From NCBI RefSeq assembly GCF_000224145.3, contig NC_020169.2, positions 1,008,294 to 1,072,293 of the forward strand: 64,000 nt of DNA. The letters are read 5' to 3'. Below, one piece after another: positions 1-14,200 of the stretch. Numbering within the stretch: the stretch's first letter is position 1; each line of letters starts with the position of its first letter. Source of the DNA: Ciona intestinalis (Eukaryota > Chordata > Ascidiacea > Phlebobranchia > Cionidae). Below the pieces are notes generated by a model. The model was not told the origin of the DNA. It did no database searches and saw only the letters and a list, made by a program, of their open reading frames with translations. Made by a program: the position numbers and the translations under genes.

Positions 1-106
1 ATGTTTTTTATTAGTTCCCATTTTTGATTCTTGGTTAAATAAATATATTCATCCTGCTATTGTTGACAACCTAATATTGCGAAAATACTAAATTTAAATT
101 GGACAG

Positions 107-3100
107 ATATTAATTCATGCCTATATAATGCATCTTTGTGTCATACGAATGCTGCATGTACCAACACAAGTGGTAATTTCAAATGTACATGCGATTTTGG
201 TTTTTCTGGTGATGGATATAAAATTTGTAAAGGTGAGATATAAAGTTTTATTACCCAAGTTTCATAAATCATACAATGCTGTTTTCACAGATAAAAATGA
301 ATGTGGGAAGAAGTCTTGTCCAAGAGGAAAGTATTGCAGGAAAGAAACAGATAAATATAAATGCCATAATATCAACTTTATAGTTGTATGTTATATTATA
401 TAAAATATAGCACACAAATTTAATATTTTTTAATTTTAGGATGGATCTTCTTTAAGTTCTCCTCAGGTGGTTGAAAATACCTTGAACAATATAAAGGAAA
501 TGACAAAGAAACCTGCACATTTGACCAAAGAAAATGTAAAGTCTCTTGGAGATTTCATGAAAAATTTAAGAAAGAACGTTGCAAAAAATGGCATAAGGGT
601 AGGTATTGAAGTTTCTAATTGACTAAATGAAAGTAAGGATTTTTAATTATTTTGTATCAGGAAGAATCTTAACACTTTTATTGCTTAGCTGGCCAAACTT
701 CCTCAGTGGGATGCTGCGTTTATGTTTTTTCTTTGTCTATAAACAAACTTTTATTTTATAGTTATTTGTTGATATTTTTTTGTGCCAACTTTTTTAAAAA
801 ACTGCTGCATACTAAACATACATACCCAACATTTAAACAAATTTAAAAATGCCCACAAGTTTATAGTAATCTGTGTTTAATGCAGTGTCAAATGTTAATA
901 TTCTATTTTAGGTATCCAGAAAGACACTTGATTCAGTCATACAGATAACAACTGATGTGTCGGTTGCATTAATCAACCAGTCCAACAATAATTCTGAAAG
1001 ACAAGATGTTCAAACACAGATAGCAACTGCAGTAGTTGCGCTGGCACTTAGTGTGGAGGTTGGAGAAAATGAGACTGAGATACAATTCAGCACCGATTCT
1101 TTACTACTACAGGTAAAAAACTCTAGGCTTAACAAATAACTGTCAGTGTGATTGAAGTCATACAGTGTTTTTTTTAGGCAAACAATTAGCAAAAGAGACA
1201 AATAAGCAAATAGTAGTTATTATACATTCTATATTAAACATTAAATGCATGTGTTTCAAAACAAATATTGAAACTAAGCATGCCACGTTATATACCAAAT
1301 ATAAAAACAGGTGAACCAATATTTATCACCACCTACAAAATCTGTGGAATTTTCACCATCAAAAAAATCAGCAATCAACATTATTCTACCACCATCAGTA
1401 TTTACCAAAGCTTGGGGGAATAGTGGTGATAGATCAAAACGAGATACTGTTTCAACTAACAGGAAATCAGCTTTCATATTTTATAAAGATGATTTGTTGT
1501 TCTTTTCGGAAAAGCAGGAGAATATATTATCAGTAAGTAGCGTGATATACCATTTTAACCTGGGGTGTTTATAGTCAGTTTTAGGTAAAACTAGCAATAA
1601 CAGAGTTATTAGTTTTTTAAAATGTACTTTGTGAGCTTTTTTTAATAAAGTACTTGACTGAACGAAAGTGACCTATTTATTCTTGTGTGGCAGAGTAACA
1701 AGTTTATAATGCTTTTGTTCTATTTCATACACCTCTTGCTAGTTTAAGAGTAACTAAGTATGTAACTCTGTGGGTCATTTTTTTCTGTTTAGTAATTATC
1801 GTTAAGTGTTCTGCTGAAGGAAATACTGACTTACAATAGTGGCAGTGGTAAGCTTTGAATTCTGTATCTTCTAGTTGAGAATGAAGTACTATGATTTTAT
1901 TAATGAATTACTACACTTTAAAAATTGTTCAGATTGCATCTGCTGATTTGACCGGAAACGAGGTTTATGGATTGACTGAATCAGTTCGAATCCAACATTA
2001 TAATCGGAACTCAACTTATGGAAAGTCACTTCCAGATCCTGAAACGCTAACAGTAATAATTTATTTATATCTTTAAAATTTAATGTTTATTTAAACTCAG
2101 TAAAGAGAAAGCAATTTAACAGAGAATATTAGGATATTTTATACGTTAAAGAGTAAATGCAACCATACGTATAATATACAGTAAGCAACTAATCAGTAAA
2201 AGTATATTGATTAGTAGTTGGAAGAAAAACATATAATACCTAATATATGTATACACAACATATATATGCATATTCTATCCTGCAATGTATATTATTATTC
2301 AATTCTGTAGGTTTTGAAAACTCAGATGAAATGTGTTTATTGGGATTTTAACAACAGTGAGTGGTTGACTGAAGGTTGCTGTTTAGATATAAGTGCAGAC
2401 CCACCTGAGTGCTTATGCAACCATCTAACCAACTTTGCTCTGATAGTGGTAAGCATTTAACCCTAGAGTAAAGTTTACCAGTGCAAAAAAATATGTTTTT
2501 GCTTTCATAACCATAGTTTCTGGTGTCAGCTAACCTGATAATACCTTTCATGCTTATCTATGCAGAACACTGACGTAGTTACTGCTGACGTTGCGTTGGA
2601 CATTATTAGTAAAGTGGGATTGGCGCTTTCAATATTTGGCCTCTCTATCACAATACTAGTGCATTTACTTAGTCGGTCAGTAGATATAATAACCTCACAT
2701 ATTTATTATCAGTGACGTAATAAAAACAAACCTACCTATTTTAGTGACGTTAGTAAAAGACGCCCAGCAAAAGTGTTGATGCAAATCTGTTGCAATCTTC
2801 TGGTGGCTGACCTCATTTTTGCTGCGGGGGTGTCACGTACAGAAAATAGAGAGGCCTGTTTCGTAATTGCTACTCTATTGCATTACTTCCTGCTCTCTAC
2901 CTGGTGTTGGATGACAGTGTACAGCTACGATATGTACTTATCGCTTGTGAAGGTAATGTACTTACACTAGATCAAAAAATAAAGCAGATTAAATGTTTTC
3001 CTCTTATTAAGGTATTTGTTGGGAAAGCCACACGTGTTTTGCAAAAATTCACACTGTTTGCATATCTGACACCAGCAGTAATAGTTGGAACAAATTTAGC

Positions 3101-4681
3101 AATTGCTGTGGGATATTATGACAAACAAAACCAAAAGAGTTTCACTTGCTCTGCTGGTAAGTTAAATGCTTGAATACAAAACAGATGAATATCACTGAAT
3201 AACTTTGTCTGAAGAGGCTTTTTATACACTTTGTACCCTAAAATATCAACAAGAATGCCATTTTTAAATGATATTTTGGGGTCTTTTTCTGTAAGATAAC
3301 CTGTCAGTGACCACTAGGACAATTACCATTTGTACTTTTGCCCTAGCATTAATTGGGGAATCTAGTATTATCAAATCATAAAGGAAGCACTGTAACCAAA
3401 AATCATGGTGCAAGTAACTAACACAACAAATTTATATTTTTAAGATCCCCTTGCTGCATCAACCTACAAAGCAGACAACATGTGTTGGTTAACTGGATAT
3501 TCTTTATATTTGGGGTTTCTACTCCCTGTTGGTTTGATGCTCATGTACAATTTTACTGTGTTCGTTATGGTGTTTCGTGAACTAAACCAAAGCAATGGAA
3601 AAGTAAGTCACTTCGCCAATACTTGATAAGGAGAATTTTTGCGCTGCTAAACGTTAAAATCATAAATGATATTGGTGTAAACTTTAGCCTCTAAACTGGA
3701 ATGTGGCACAGTTTTTACAACATCTTGTAATCAGAGAATACCAGGTTGAAAGCTCAATTCTGTTAATTTATCAATTTGTGTAGTGCGTTTAAAAACATTT
3801 AACCTCCATTATGGAGTGGGCTATTAAATCGTCCAAATTGTTGGGCATTTATATTATATCTGACCTTTACTTAATTACTAGTTGTTTTTAAGGCTACTTT
3901 ACTGTTATAACATGGGCAAATAATTAAATATGTAAGTTTTCATTGGAACAAATTGCATTTCAGGCACAGACCAACCAGATAAAAAGAGATTACAAGCAAA
4001 CTTTAACAATAGCTGTTACCATGTCAATGGTGATGGGTTTAACATGGTCAGTAGGTTACCTACTCTTGTTATCAGACAACAAAACCTATCTTCTTGCCAT
4101 GAGTTGGATATTTGCTATCTTAAATAGTGTGCAGGTAAACACGTCTATACCTAAATTAGAGGTAATTAATTTAAAGCAATAAACTTTAAGGTTTTTAAAA
4201 GTTTAAAGGTAAATGTTAGTTTCAATGAAAATGTTAGTTTCAATGAAAATGTTAGTTTCAATGGTTTAAATTCATATGTTAAAATATACTAGTTTATGTT
4301 CCCTGTGATAATGGTATTCAGTGGCACTGTCAAAGGACCCTATTTTCATTAAATATATACTTATAATCAACTGCCGAAAGTGTTCAGATTGAGTATTTTG
4401 GATACTGACTGCACCACTGGTGTTATCTGTCAAACTTTGCATTTCGATATTTCTAGCCATACATAAACCAAATATGCATAGATCAGAATTGTAACAGTAA
4501 AAATCTAAATCTCTAGGGTTTTGTTATATTCCTACTCACTGCTGTGAGGCGACCCGATCTTAGAAAAGTTTGGATGTCACCAATACAAAGTGCCTTGAGC
4601 AAATCAACATCTGTTGTTGGAAGGCTTGGCAGTTCTGAGAAATCATACACAGTATCTATTGTGTCATCATCAAAAGTGTGA
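107..4681 (+). CDS. Adhesion-type G protein-coupled receptor with EGF modules and GPS site (5' end outside window)
   Basis: Thirteen exons join in phase: 107-232, 291-385, 440-598, 912-1112, 1311-1532, 1933-2052, 2311-2448, 2566-2675, 2745-2952, 3012-3156, 3445-3602, 3964-4134 and 4517-4681 (stop TGA). The first encodes a calcium-binding-type EGF module (DINSC start) and the second a shorter EGF-like piece starting DKNEC. The next four form a GAIN-like region. Exon 2311-2448 holds a complete GPS: four cysteines, two tryptophans and CLCNHLTNFA, where this family self-cleaves between L and T. Seven helices follow, with family hallmarks CFVIATLLHYFLLS (helix 3), GLTWSVGYL (helix 6) and a short tail after RRPDLRKVW. 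It should be a plasma-membrane receptor with a tethered agonist starting TNFALIV. More extracellular modules probably lie upstream. The ligand and exact subfamily cannot be told from this part. Confidence 0.9.
4211..4264. repeat. 18-bp tandem repeat, three copies
   Basis: The unit AAATGTTAGTTTCAATGA is repeated three times, the last copy ending in GG, in the last intron of the adhesion GPCR gene. Confidence 0.85.
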
Positions 4682-5108
4682 TCATCAATAATCAAAAACA
4701 ATTTTTATTTCGGACAATGTCACTGTATATCAGTCGGACAATGTCACTGTATATCAGTGTATTCTTGTTGCTAATGTTTTTTACTACGGAAGGGATTTTG
4801 GTTTAATTGTTATATACATAAACTGGCAAACTGTACATAACCTTTTATATATCATCTACTATTTGTTATTTCTGTTTAATTTTGCTACTCTACCAATGTT
4901 TTGTATGTCCTGTTTTTGTATCATTCAAAGAAATTCTCAATAGATCTAAAACACTTTCCTGGTTAGTCACAAACTAAACTTGGAGGCACTGAAGTAAATA
5001 TTTAATAGATTTATTTTATTTGTGCTTGTTTACTTTTTGCAACAATAATGTTAAAAAATTATTCAGTGATTAATGTAATTTATAAAATCAACTTCTTGAA
5101 TTATAAGT
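4682..5108. other. Tail-to-tail spacer between two convergent genes
   Basis: This spacer lies between the stop codons of the adhesion GPCR (+) and the membrane-protein gene (-). It must hold both 3' untranslated regions. A direct duplication of the 24-bp unit CGGACAATGTCACTGTATATCAGT lies near 4713-4760. No coding signal was seen. Confidence 0.6.
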
Positions 5109-7309
5109 TCACTCTAGTTTTGATCTTCTTTCTTTGCCATACGTTGGCTTGCGCTTTCCTATTGCGCGGGGTCGTGCAGAGCGTGCAAATGCATTGTAAA
5201 AAGCATATAACCCAAGCACACAGAAAGACCACACCACCACCACATACTCTGCATGGTTTTCATATGGGATACCACACACTGTGTACCATTGCTTGCCTAT
5301 AAGCTCTGGATGCTCAGTAACATTTGGAGGCCCTTTTACACCATTAAACTCAGCACACCGAAAATCAAAGTACCCTTCATCATAATTAAGAGGATCCAGG
5401 TATTTCTGCTTAGTATACACCACGCCGGAAGTAGCATATTGTTCTACTTTTACTTCAGCAGGACCGATAGGCTCATGCATCCCATAAGAACGCTCATTTT
5501 CTGGCTTTGCAAACATAACAAGGAACATGTAGAATATATAATATATGGTAAGAATAAAACCACTTTCATTTTTAACCCATCTTGACCACGTCATGCTTCT
5601 AGTTTGCCGAGCCTGCAAATAAGTGACATTGTCATTGATAAAAAAACAAACAATGATTCTGATTTTGAGTAAACTCACATGTCTACTACATACCTCGTCT
5701 GACGGTGTTCTATCATTCCAATACACTATACCGAAGTACAATGCAAACACAATGAACATTATGACTTCAGAATGAATGCCAAAGCCATCTTTAAGCCCAT
5801 GGTATATAGGTAGCATTTGGAATATCACAGCTAATGCCATTGATAGCATGCCAGTAATAATCACGCATGTTATCTCCCTGATAAAACCGCCAGATGCAAC
5901 TGCTTTGTCTGAACTCCGAGTAAGAAGGTACCTCGAACCATTAAGCAGTGCGGCAAATGTGCTAAAAATACATTGGTTAAAAAAGTCTTTCCAATCTTAC
6001 ATGTTGTGTGAAATAATTTAGTATTTACCTATGAAAACTCATATGGAAGAAATAACTTGTCCATGGAACCCAGTAATGACGATCTTCTAGGTTTGGATCA
6101 GTATCGTGCCACGTCCACCATAATAACTAAGCAAACAGTAGTTAATATACAATCATGCTATATCCTATAGGCAGCATATTAATTATTAAAAAACATAACA
6201 ACACGTATAAAGCATTCATATTCTGAAACAAATATCATCAGGAAATATTCATGTTGCTACCAAGTATTAAATGGTTTTCAAGAGGCAAGAACTGATTTCC
6301 TGGTATAAAACCATTATAAAATAGGTTTTATTGAAACCAACATTTCACATGTAAGCCTTAAACAGTGAAACTAATTTTTTAAATGTTGACTGAAATAATT
6401 CCAAACCCCATGTTAATTTTTATGCCATATGATCAGCAATTGGAAAATATCACTTCACAACTTCTCTTACTTTTATTCCCATAATATCATATGGAAAATC
6501 GATTAAAACATCAAACAATCCAACAGCAAATGGTTCTGCCCACCAAGGTAGCTTCAAGTGTTCAGCTGCAATGTAAGCATGAGTGATCTGAAACATAAAT
6601 TTAAGGTGTAATCTCCAATTGTGCATAAACTACTAAAGTTCTACATGCATAACACGCCACCAAAACATCAGTGAAAAGTGCAACGTTTTTATAACAGATT
6701 TCGGTTTTATTAGGATCAAAGAATTGGTGGTATGAAAGTTTACCAACCTACAGATCCAAAGGATTAAAAATCAAAGCATAACAGTTTCAAAATGTATAAA
6801 CAAAGTTTATTTACCGTCGCTGGATAAAATAAAACAATGTACAGTGGAAACCTTTGACCAACAAATATGACTGGTGTCTGACTATGCCAGAAGTTGTTAA
6901 CATCAGGTAAGTGATAAACTATCACCTCAGTTACAATTCCATGCAACAATGCAGCAAACCACATGTACACATATCTGCAGTAAATGCAGAAATTTCATTT
7001 CCATGCAGTGCAGGAACAAAAGCAGTTAAGTTCAAGTTATGTATTACTGTGTTAAGTTATGTATACACTAAATGATGTTAAAAGTTTAGGATCAATTTTC
7101 AACGAAATAATGACGATTTGATTCGATTACCTGCTATTCCAGCCGTGACGAACAGCAAATTTAAGTGCCATGAAGGACATCGCAAGGTACAACACATTTG
7201 CAAGCAGGAATGTTGGCTGGTTTTCCCACATTTCCGGGATGGATGGATTGTTTAAACGAACAAACCAGTCCTGCCATTGCCACAGCCTTTCCGTGTTCAT
7301 ACCTTCCAT
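5109..7309 (-). CDS. Conserved multipass membrane protein of unknown function
   Basis: Six exons on the minus strand join in phase: 7309-7131 (ATG at 7309), 6974-6815, 6587-6471, 6126-6029, 5961-5694 and 5612-5109, giving 441 residues. Seven or more hydrophobic stretches are visible, for example FLLANVLYLAMSFMALKFAV and the run around MLSMALAVIFQMLPIY. Between them are motifs rich in Trp, His and Asp: LHGIVTEVIVYHLP, GLFDVLIDFPYDI, WWTWHDTDPN and DRHYWVPWTSYFFH. A loop before the last helix has two cysteines (FRCAEF, WYTVCG), and the tail is basic (GKRKPTYGKERRSK). It reads like a conserved invertebrate DUF-type membrane protein, but I cannot name the family with certainty. Spacing of the acidic and Trp motifs recalls bacterial carotenoid-hydratase (CruF-like) membrane proteins; that is a guess. 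The gene starts 900 bp from RALGAPA in divergent orientation. Confidence 0.85.
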
Positions 7310-8209
7310 TTCTAGTGTTGCAACACAAGCTCAGACGAAGCAACCTACTCTCGCCGGTCAAATTTGTTAGTGATGGACTTTTACCAAAACCGATGTGCAG
7401 CCTTTTTTCCTTTTTGCGGCTTTTTTCCTGTTTTATCTGTGACGACAAATTTGGGGTTCTTTTTTGTTACTTTATTCTTGTGTGTTTATCCTATGTGTTC
7501 GGTATGTAACAAATGGATACGGTTTATTTTTTCATATATCTCGGAACCGAAGTTCAGAGAAACTTAGTTAAGTGTCAAATTCGTTTCCAGTAATACGACA
7601 AATGTATCTCAAAACTAGATTTCAAGCTTTGGTTTTTTTGAAATTGTAGAATTCAGTGTATAGGCAAATCCATACATAAGCACAGAAAAACCAAGGCACC
7701 CACTATTTTATAGCAAACTACCGTCGCCCTAAATTTGTCGAGTTGTCCAACAAAGAAGAAATGTTTTCGCCGATCAGCTGAGAAATAAGTTAGGTTCGTT
7801 CGTTCATCTATGACTGTGTTAATGTTAAAATTTTGCTGCAGCTGGAAAACTTCTCAGTTTGTGAGAGAAATGTAATTACATTACATAGGACAGTGTAGGT
7901 TTTGTATTTTGTTTTTGCTTATAACCAAATAACCAATGGCATGCCATTTCTTGCAGCTCATTTCCATACCCACTGACCAATCTAAAAATGAAATGTCAAC
8001 TGTAAACTTATAATAAAAATAAAATAACTGTAACTTAATCCCGGAACTACTATTCAGAAGAAAAAAGAACACCTAATAATTGATTAATTCCACACTAAAA
8101 CTAAAGAGAAACTAAATTATCGAAAAGGAGCGACATTTGCATTCAATCATTCTGGTGATGAGCAAAGCATGGTGCAAGTTAAAGGTCTGGTTCCTTAATT
8201 GAAAGAGAA
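7310..8209. promoter_or_regulatory. Head-to-head intergenic region, probable bidirectional promoter
   Basis: The region separates the start codons of the minus-strand membrane-protein gene (7309) and plus-strand RALGAPA (8210). Both 5' untranslated regions and promoters should lie here. No clear TATA box or coding exon was seen. An upstream noncoding exon of RALGAPA is possible. Confidence 0.5.
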
Positions 8210-11200
8210 ATGTTTAAGATTCACCGCCAACCCCAAGGTGAAGGAGCTGTTAAGAAGTCAATACAAAAGCTTTTGGACCCAAAGAAGGATGTTGTGACAC
8301 GTCTCAAGCATTTGAAGAACATTATAGGTAGGTTGTTCTCAATTTTTACCATGCTTCAGATATCCATCATACAGAACTGCAAATGAGAATAAATTTCAAT
8401 TACTGTGTAAAGTAGTCTGATTCTGTTTTCTATTCATTGTGTTTACACAAATTATGTAATGTGCCATCGGTTAGCTCACTCAGCTGCATATATTATTTTG
8501 CTTTTAACCTTTGAATGTGCACGATTAAGTTTTATCAAAGAGTGTATTTGGAATCATTTAGCTAGTCTGCAGAGTATGGTTTATCAAATGACAAATATAT
8601 ATATATACGAGAAGCCATGAGCTTTGCTTGCTAAAATATTAAATAGAATCTAATGTGCAAATATGTCTTATTATTCGCACTTCGCACTCGTATTAGGTCA
8701 CCATTTACCAACTTTGACCTACACATTTGATTGTACTAAAACAATAATTTTCTATATGCAGTTTCAGTTAATCATTAATACATCCTTTTTGTCACAGACA
8801 ACAGCTCAAATATTGAAGTACAAGCTTTATTTGAACTTCACTATTCTCATATTTACTTCGTGTTTTTTGAGAATTTTCTCCTGGCTGAAACCAACTTAAG
8901 ATTAAAAGGATGTAAGTTGACATATTGTTATGTATACCTTATCAATTTAACATATGTCCTGGCCCATAGTGTTAGACGTTAATATTATACTTGTTTTAGT
9001 ATTAGAGTATTACAGTTGCTTGCATCATATTTTCTAGTGATATTTCATACATCCTGTGCCCTATTCACAAGTTATAACATAAAGTAATTTAGTGATTACT
9101 GATTGTTTTAATGAGCGTTTAGTGCTGGATATTTTATGATACATTCCCATTAATGTTATTACCTTAATTATTCATAATATTCTCCTTCTTCGTTCTACAG
9201 CTCATCGAGCTCAAAGAGAAGAATTAGATGCAATACTTGTCATATTTGAGGTAAGCATGCAATATATTGGTGATATAAATTTGCCGCTCACAAATGTTGT
9301 GAACACCAGGATACATATACTAACATTATCTTTATTTCAGCAAATTTTAGTAAATCTTCCAGAGTTGATTCATCAGAGGTGGCAATATCATAGCATAGGT
9401 AAATATTAAATTTTATAGCCTAGTGTTTATTTAAAGTTAGGTATGTTCAATCTTGTATTTTATTACAGACACTGTTATAAAACGGCTTCTACATTCCCAA
9501 AACTCACTGAAAGTAAGTGGTCATTTAAATATTGATTTGCAAAGTGGAAACATATACTTAAGATTAATTTCATATAGGTACGAAGAGAGGGCATTCATTT
9601 TTTCTTATTGTGGTTGCGTGCCCTTGGTAAAAATGCAATACCACGTACATTGCTTCTCTATGCATGCTTGGTGCCAGGCTTTCCACCACCTACATTTAGT
9701 GATGGGAAACCTTACAGTCTTGAGTGGCTTGTGAACATGCCAATCAATGAAGAGCGTATGTTTGTGTTTTTTTATTGTAACCGTCTTACCAGGGTTCTGG
9801 TTTAGATTTAGGGTTCTTTTCTTACTGATGGGCAATCAGCCAATCACCTCTTTTTGGGCTATGTAAGATTCATAGTTAATGAGCAGGCCACTAAAGATGA
9901 CATTATGGTAAATGTTTCATGAAAAGTTTTCTGTATTGAAAAACTTGGGGTTCTGGTTTAAAAAAACCTTATAGTGTTGGTGGTTTAAACCCACATACTA
10001 CCGGCACAGCCTGGGGTCTAATCGGGTACAGACAGATTTATTTTATTGGTTCTGGCTATGCTGTTGCATTGGAGTACACCACTGTTGTTTTTACTAGATA
10101 CAATTCTTTTTTTATCAAACATGAAATAACCACAATTAAACCTAATTTATTTGATCCCCCCAGATGGTGTTCATCAAGTTGAAATCATGTGTCTTGTACC
10201 GCCACCTTCGGGTGAGAAGGTTCCGCTTGACTTGACCAAATATTTTCTGGATTCTGTGCTTGAGTTCATGGTGTTAAAGGTGAGGCAAGTCACATATTTG
10301 TCTACCACACATATTTGTCTTTTATTTAAGGCGATGTTGTAGGCAAACAAATTCAAAGAATACTTTACTGCATTTTGTAAATTGTAACCTCTTTTTTCTG
10401 TATACACATACACCGTATAACTTTTATGAATTGAGGTGTTAATACAATTTTTTTTATGTTCAACCTTTTATATATACACTTTCTATTACCATTTAAAATT
10501 AAGAACCACAGCAGTCAATAAACCTATGTAATTGAATAGGTCAATTAAATAGATTATCAAAGCAAATTTTCCAATACTAACACCATATTGAACCAAATAT
10601 AAGTTATATACCATGGTCCATGGTAATACATCAATGGGTATCTGTATAAATTAATAGGGGCCTAATTTGTATATATAGGTATAAGGTATTGTAAATTGTA
10701 TTTTGAGAAAATATACTATAATATTTAACTAGCAACTGGTCAATGCATTAGATTATTAGAAAACTGTATACAGCCTATGTTATACCTTAAATCTTTATTA
10801 AACTAGTAATGAAGCAAAATATTTCAATATTTAATAACATTTGCGCTATCCTGTTAAGGAAATATTGCGAATATGTATGTAATGAACACCTTTTTAAAAA
10901 CCCAATAATAAGTGATTGCTTAATTAATCACCAGTCGCAAGCTTTGAGATGGAAGGAGGAACGAATGAAAATTGAATGCTTCAGTTTCCTGTGGGATCTA
11001 TTCAAGGAGTATTACCTTCCTCATGCATTCACTGACTTCAATTTCAACACAAGCATATACAACACAGCTTTGTGTAAGTGTTTCAATACAGCTACATGTT
11101 TTGCACAATGTGTATACTTTGCTAGTTAAAGGATAAAGTTTGGCAAAGCTCAAAAGTCTGTTTTTCTTTCTGTTCTGTTGGACATTTTGTTTATTTTCTA

Positions 11201-14200
11201 AATAATTCATAAGACTCAGGTTTGTGTATATTGTTTACAAAAGAAATATTTTTTTATGGTAACACCATTGGAATATGACACACTGGTTTTCTCAAGTGTA
11301 TTTTACTTACTACAGTACAGTGAGTACTGATTATAGGTGGTTGGCTTGACATTTCTTTTCATGGCCGAACCTTGACAATAACAACCTCATACCAACCATT
11401 AAAGTGAATAACTGTGGTTAGTAGGGTGGTTAGATTTTGTCATGCCCAATGATTTTCAATCTAAAAAATGTAGAAAAGTGATTGACGTACACACATATTG
11501 TGTGTTCTAAAAAACTAGAATTAGTGCTGGTTTATTACTTACCTAATTGGTTAATTTTAAATTTATTAAAAAAATAGGGTTATTTTTGCTTTTAACTAAC
11601 CGCTTTTGAAATAAAACTAATTTTCTGTTCCGCTTAGTTCAATGATAAGACGTCAAGCAACAATAATAAGTAAATCTTTAAAACAGTGACTAACTAAGGT
11701 GTGGGGGTTGGTATTACCCCTAATAATAAGGTGATAGTCTCTTTGGCTACACCACTGGTATGGCTTTTATCTTATGAAACCCATTTATCTGTGTTATCTG
11801 AAGTAATGTATTGTCATACTTACACAGTAGTACTAAACCACCAACATAACTATAAGTTTTATAATCATCTTAATATTTTAGGTCTTCCTGAGCCTCGTGA
11901 GTCGGTAAATTACGTCCTCAATGTTTCCGACTCCGGATCAATTGATCCTCGAATCGAGGTTGCATCGGGATGTTCCATGCTCCAAGCAAGAGTTAGCATC
12001 ATTAAGTGGATCATTGCTTTCACAGGAAGGTTTGAGAAGACTCAGATTCACAACAAGTTAGTGAAGAATGCCGTATTATTGTATTTTTTTGGAATTATAG
12101 AATTAAAAGTGCTTGTAATTAGTTTAAGGAAGTCCAGATTTTTATTAGAGGTTTAGTGTAGCACAATTTTTTGTGTTTGTTTGCATTATATAATTCTTAA
12201 AATTTTATTCTGTCCTTACCACTAACTTGAAATAACAGTTTCATTTTTTAAATACTAACTATATTTTGCAAGTTTCCTTTTTATATCTTCAGTTATTTAT
12301 TTGTAACTCTATATTATCTCTTCTGCAATAGCCTAACAGTTTCAAAGTTAATTTGTTTATAATTGTTGTCACCCTATGGCCTATATCCTATTCCAAACCC
12401 AATGCTCATATATACATTAAGCGGTGTCATGCAGTCATCAAGTTTCAAGGAAAACTAGCAATGTTTAGTCATCAGACTATGGATTGAAACTATAACTTGT
12501 TATTCTTGCTTGTGCAATAATGCCAAAAAAATGTTAAATGCAACTAATATGCAAAACATTTTGTTTCCCCTGTTTTGTTTAATTATATTAAAATTTTGTT
12601 GCTTGCTATTTAGAAAAAAAGTAATTTGATAATTTGCATGCTGTCTTTGAATCAGTGCATGTTGTGTAATTGGACTGACATTTTTCCTCAGACCTGACTC
12701 TGCTATTGAAGCACTGCAACGTCAGGTACTTAAGCAGCTGCAGGAATTAAATGTCAGGTAGTTTCTCTCTTGCATTTTCCTCAACCACAACTCCATTTGC
12801 TTTGTTTTAAAATTAAAAAGTAAAATTTCTAAAAGTAACTTCTAAACAGTGCTGCTGTTTGCATTTTGGTATTGCAGTAGTGTGTTATGCAATTTTAGCT
12901 TGATTTAGTTAAGTTATATGCTATTTGCTATATGCATGGCGTTTTTTTGTATGGCGTTTTTTTGACGAAAGATTTTAGTATAATTTAATATCAAATTTTA
13001 AAATTATACTGCTGGACTAATGGCTCCTTGGCCTAAACCCTACCTCCTATGACAGGCACTGCAGAATCTAGAATAGACCTAATATAAAACCTAAAAAAGG
13101 CATTTTTTTATAAATTGTAAAAATAAAGAAGTGGATTTAAACTGATCATCTTCATCAGTAACAATGATCAAAGTAAAGATGGGAGCGAGAGCAAATCCTC
13201 CACTCCCGCATCTTCCAACCCTCCTCAACATCTGAGCGTTTCATCCGTCCAACAAATTGAAACAGAGGCAAACTCCAACACCAGCACTCTCACTGAGAAA
13301 GTATGTAAAATTGGAATAGCTATAAAAACTTATGTTAAACAATTTAATAATTGGTTATAAAACACCAGATTATTTGTGGTTAGATTCAAATTTAACTAAA
13401 CGCGTAAAATGCAATAAAATCATAAAACAGTTAGTGTATGTAAAATATGTATCAATAAATGAATCTTTATTTTAGGAATTAATTATTGCACACTTCCACT
13501 CATTGTAAAATCTTTATTCAGTTGTTGATTGTTAGTTTAAGGTTCATCATTTTGTTTTACATCTTGGCAACATTTGAAATTAAACATAGGTAATTTACAA
13601 AACTGTGTATAGAAAGTAATTCTCTTTAAATTTCTAGGTATGTATAGACTGCTTATCCATATTAAAAACTGGGCCTGTTAAAAATATATTTTAACGAAAA
13701 AGCTTTGTGTTTGTTTGCATGCTGTATGTGCCTATTTTTCAGGTTTTAATATTTCTTGTACAAAACTTTTAAACCACTGTATATTCCCATTGGCAGGAGC
13801 CAAGTATATCGAGTGTGTCGAGTTTAGATGATAAACTAAGGTCAAGTGCTTCTGCTGAAGAAGAATTAGTGCGTGATGTGTTATATTCTACAAGGCAAAA
13901 TATCAACATTGTCCATGAGATGTTTCGACAGGTGTGTTTTATGTTTTAAATTACTTGTATATTTTGTATTATCCTAATAATCTGTATACTGCGTGGTAAA
14001 TTATAAAAATTTCTAAAATAATTAGGCACTAATATTCTTAATCTTCTTAAAGTTGTTAAGATTTCTAGCCTGTTCTCTTATTATTTAAGCTATTTAATAG
14101 TTAGTTAACTAACTTTTGTAAATTTTGTGTCAAAGTCTCTTTCCCTAATTTCTTATGCGTATAAACATATTTAGATCCCATTTAGGTAGCCTTTATTTGA

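Noticed and set aside
11701..12156. A 151-codon open frame
   Set aside because: Only 11882-12056 is coding, as RALGAPA exon 9. The rest is intron reading open by chance.
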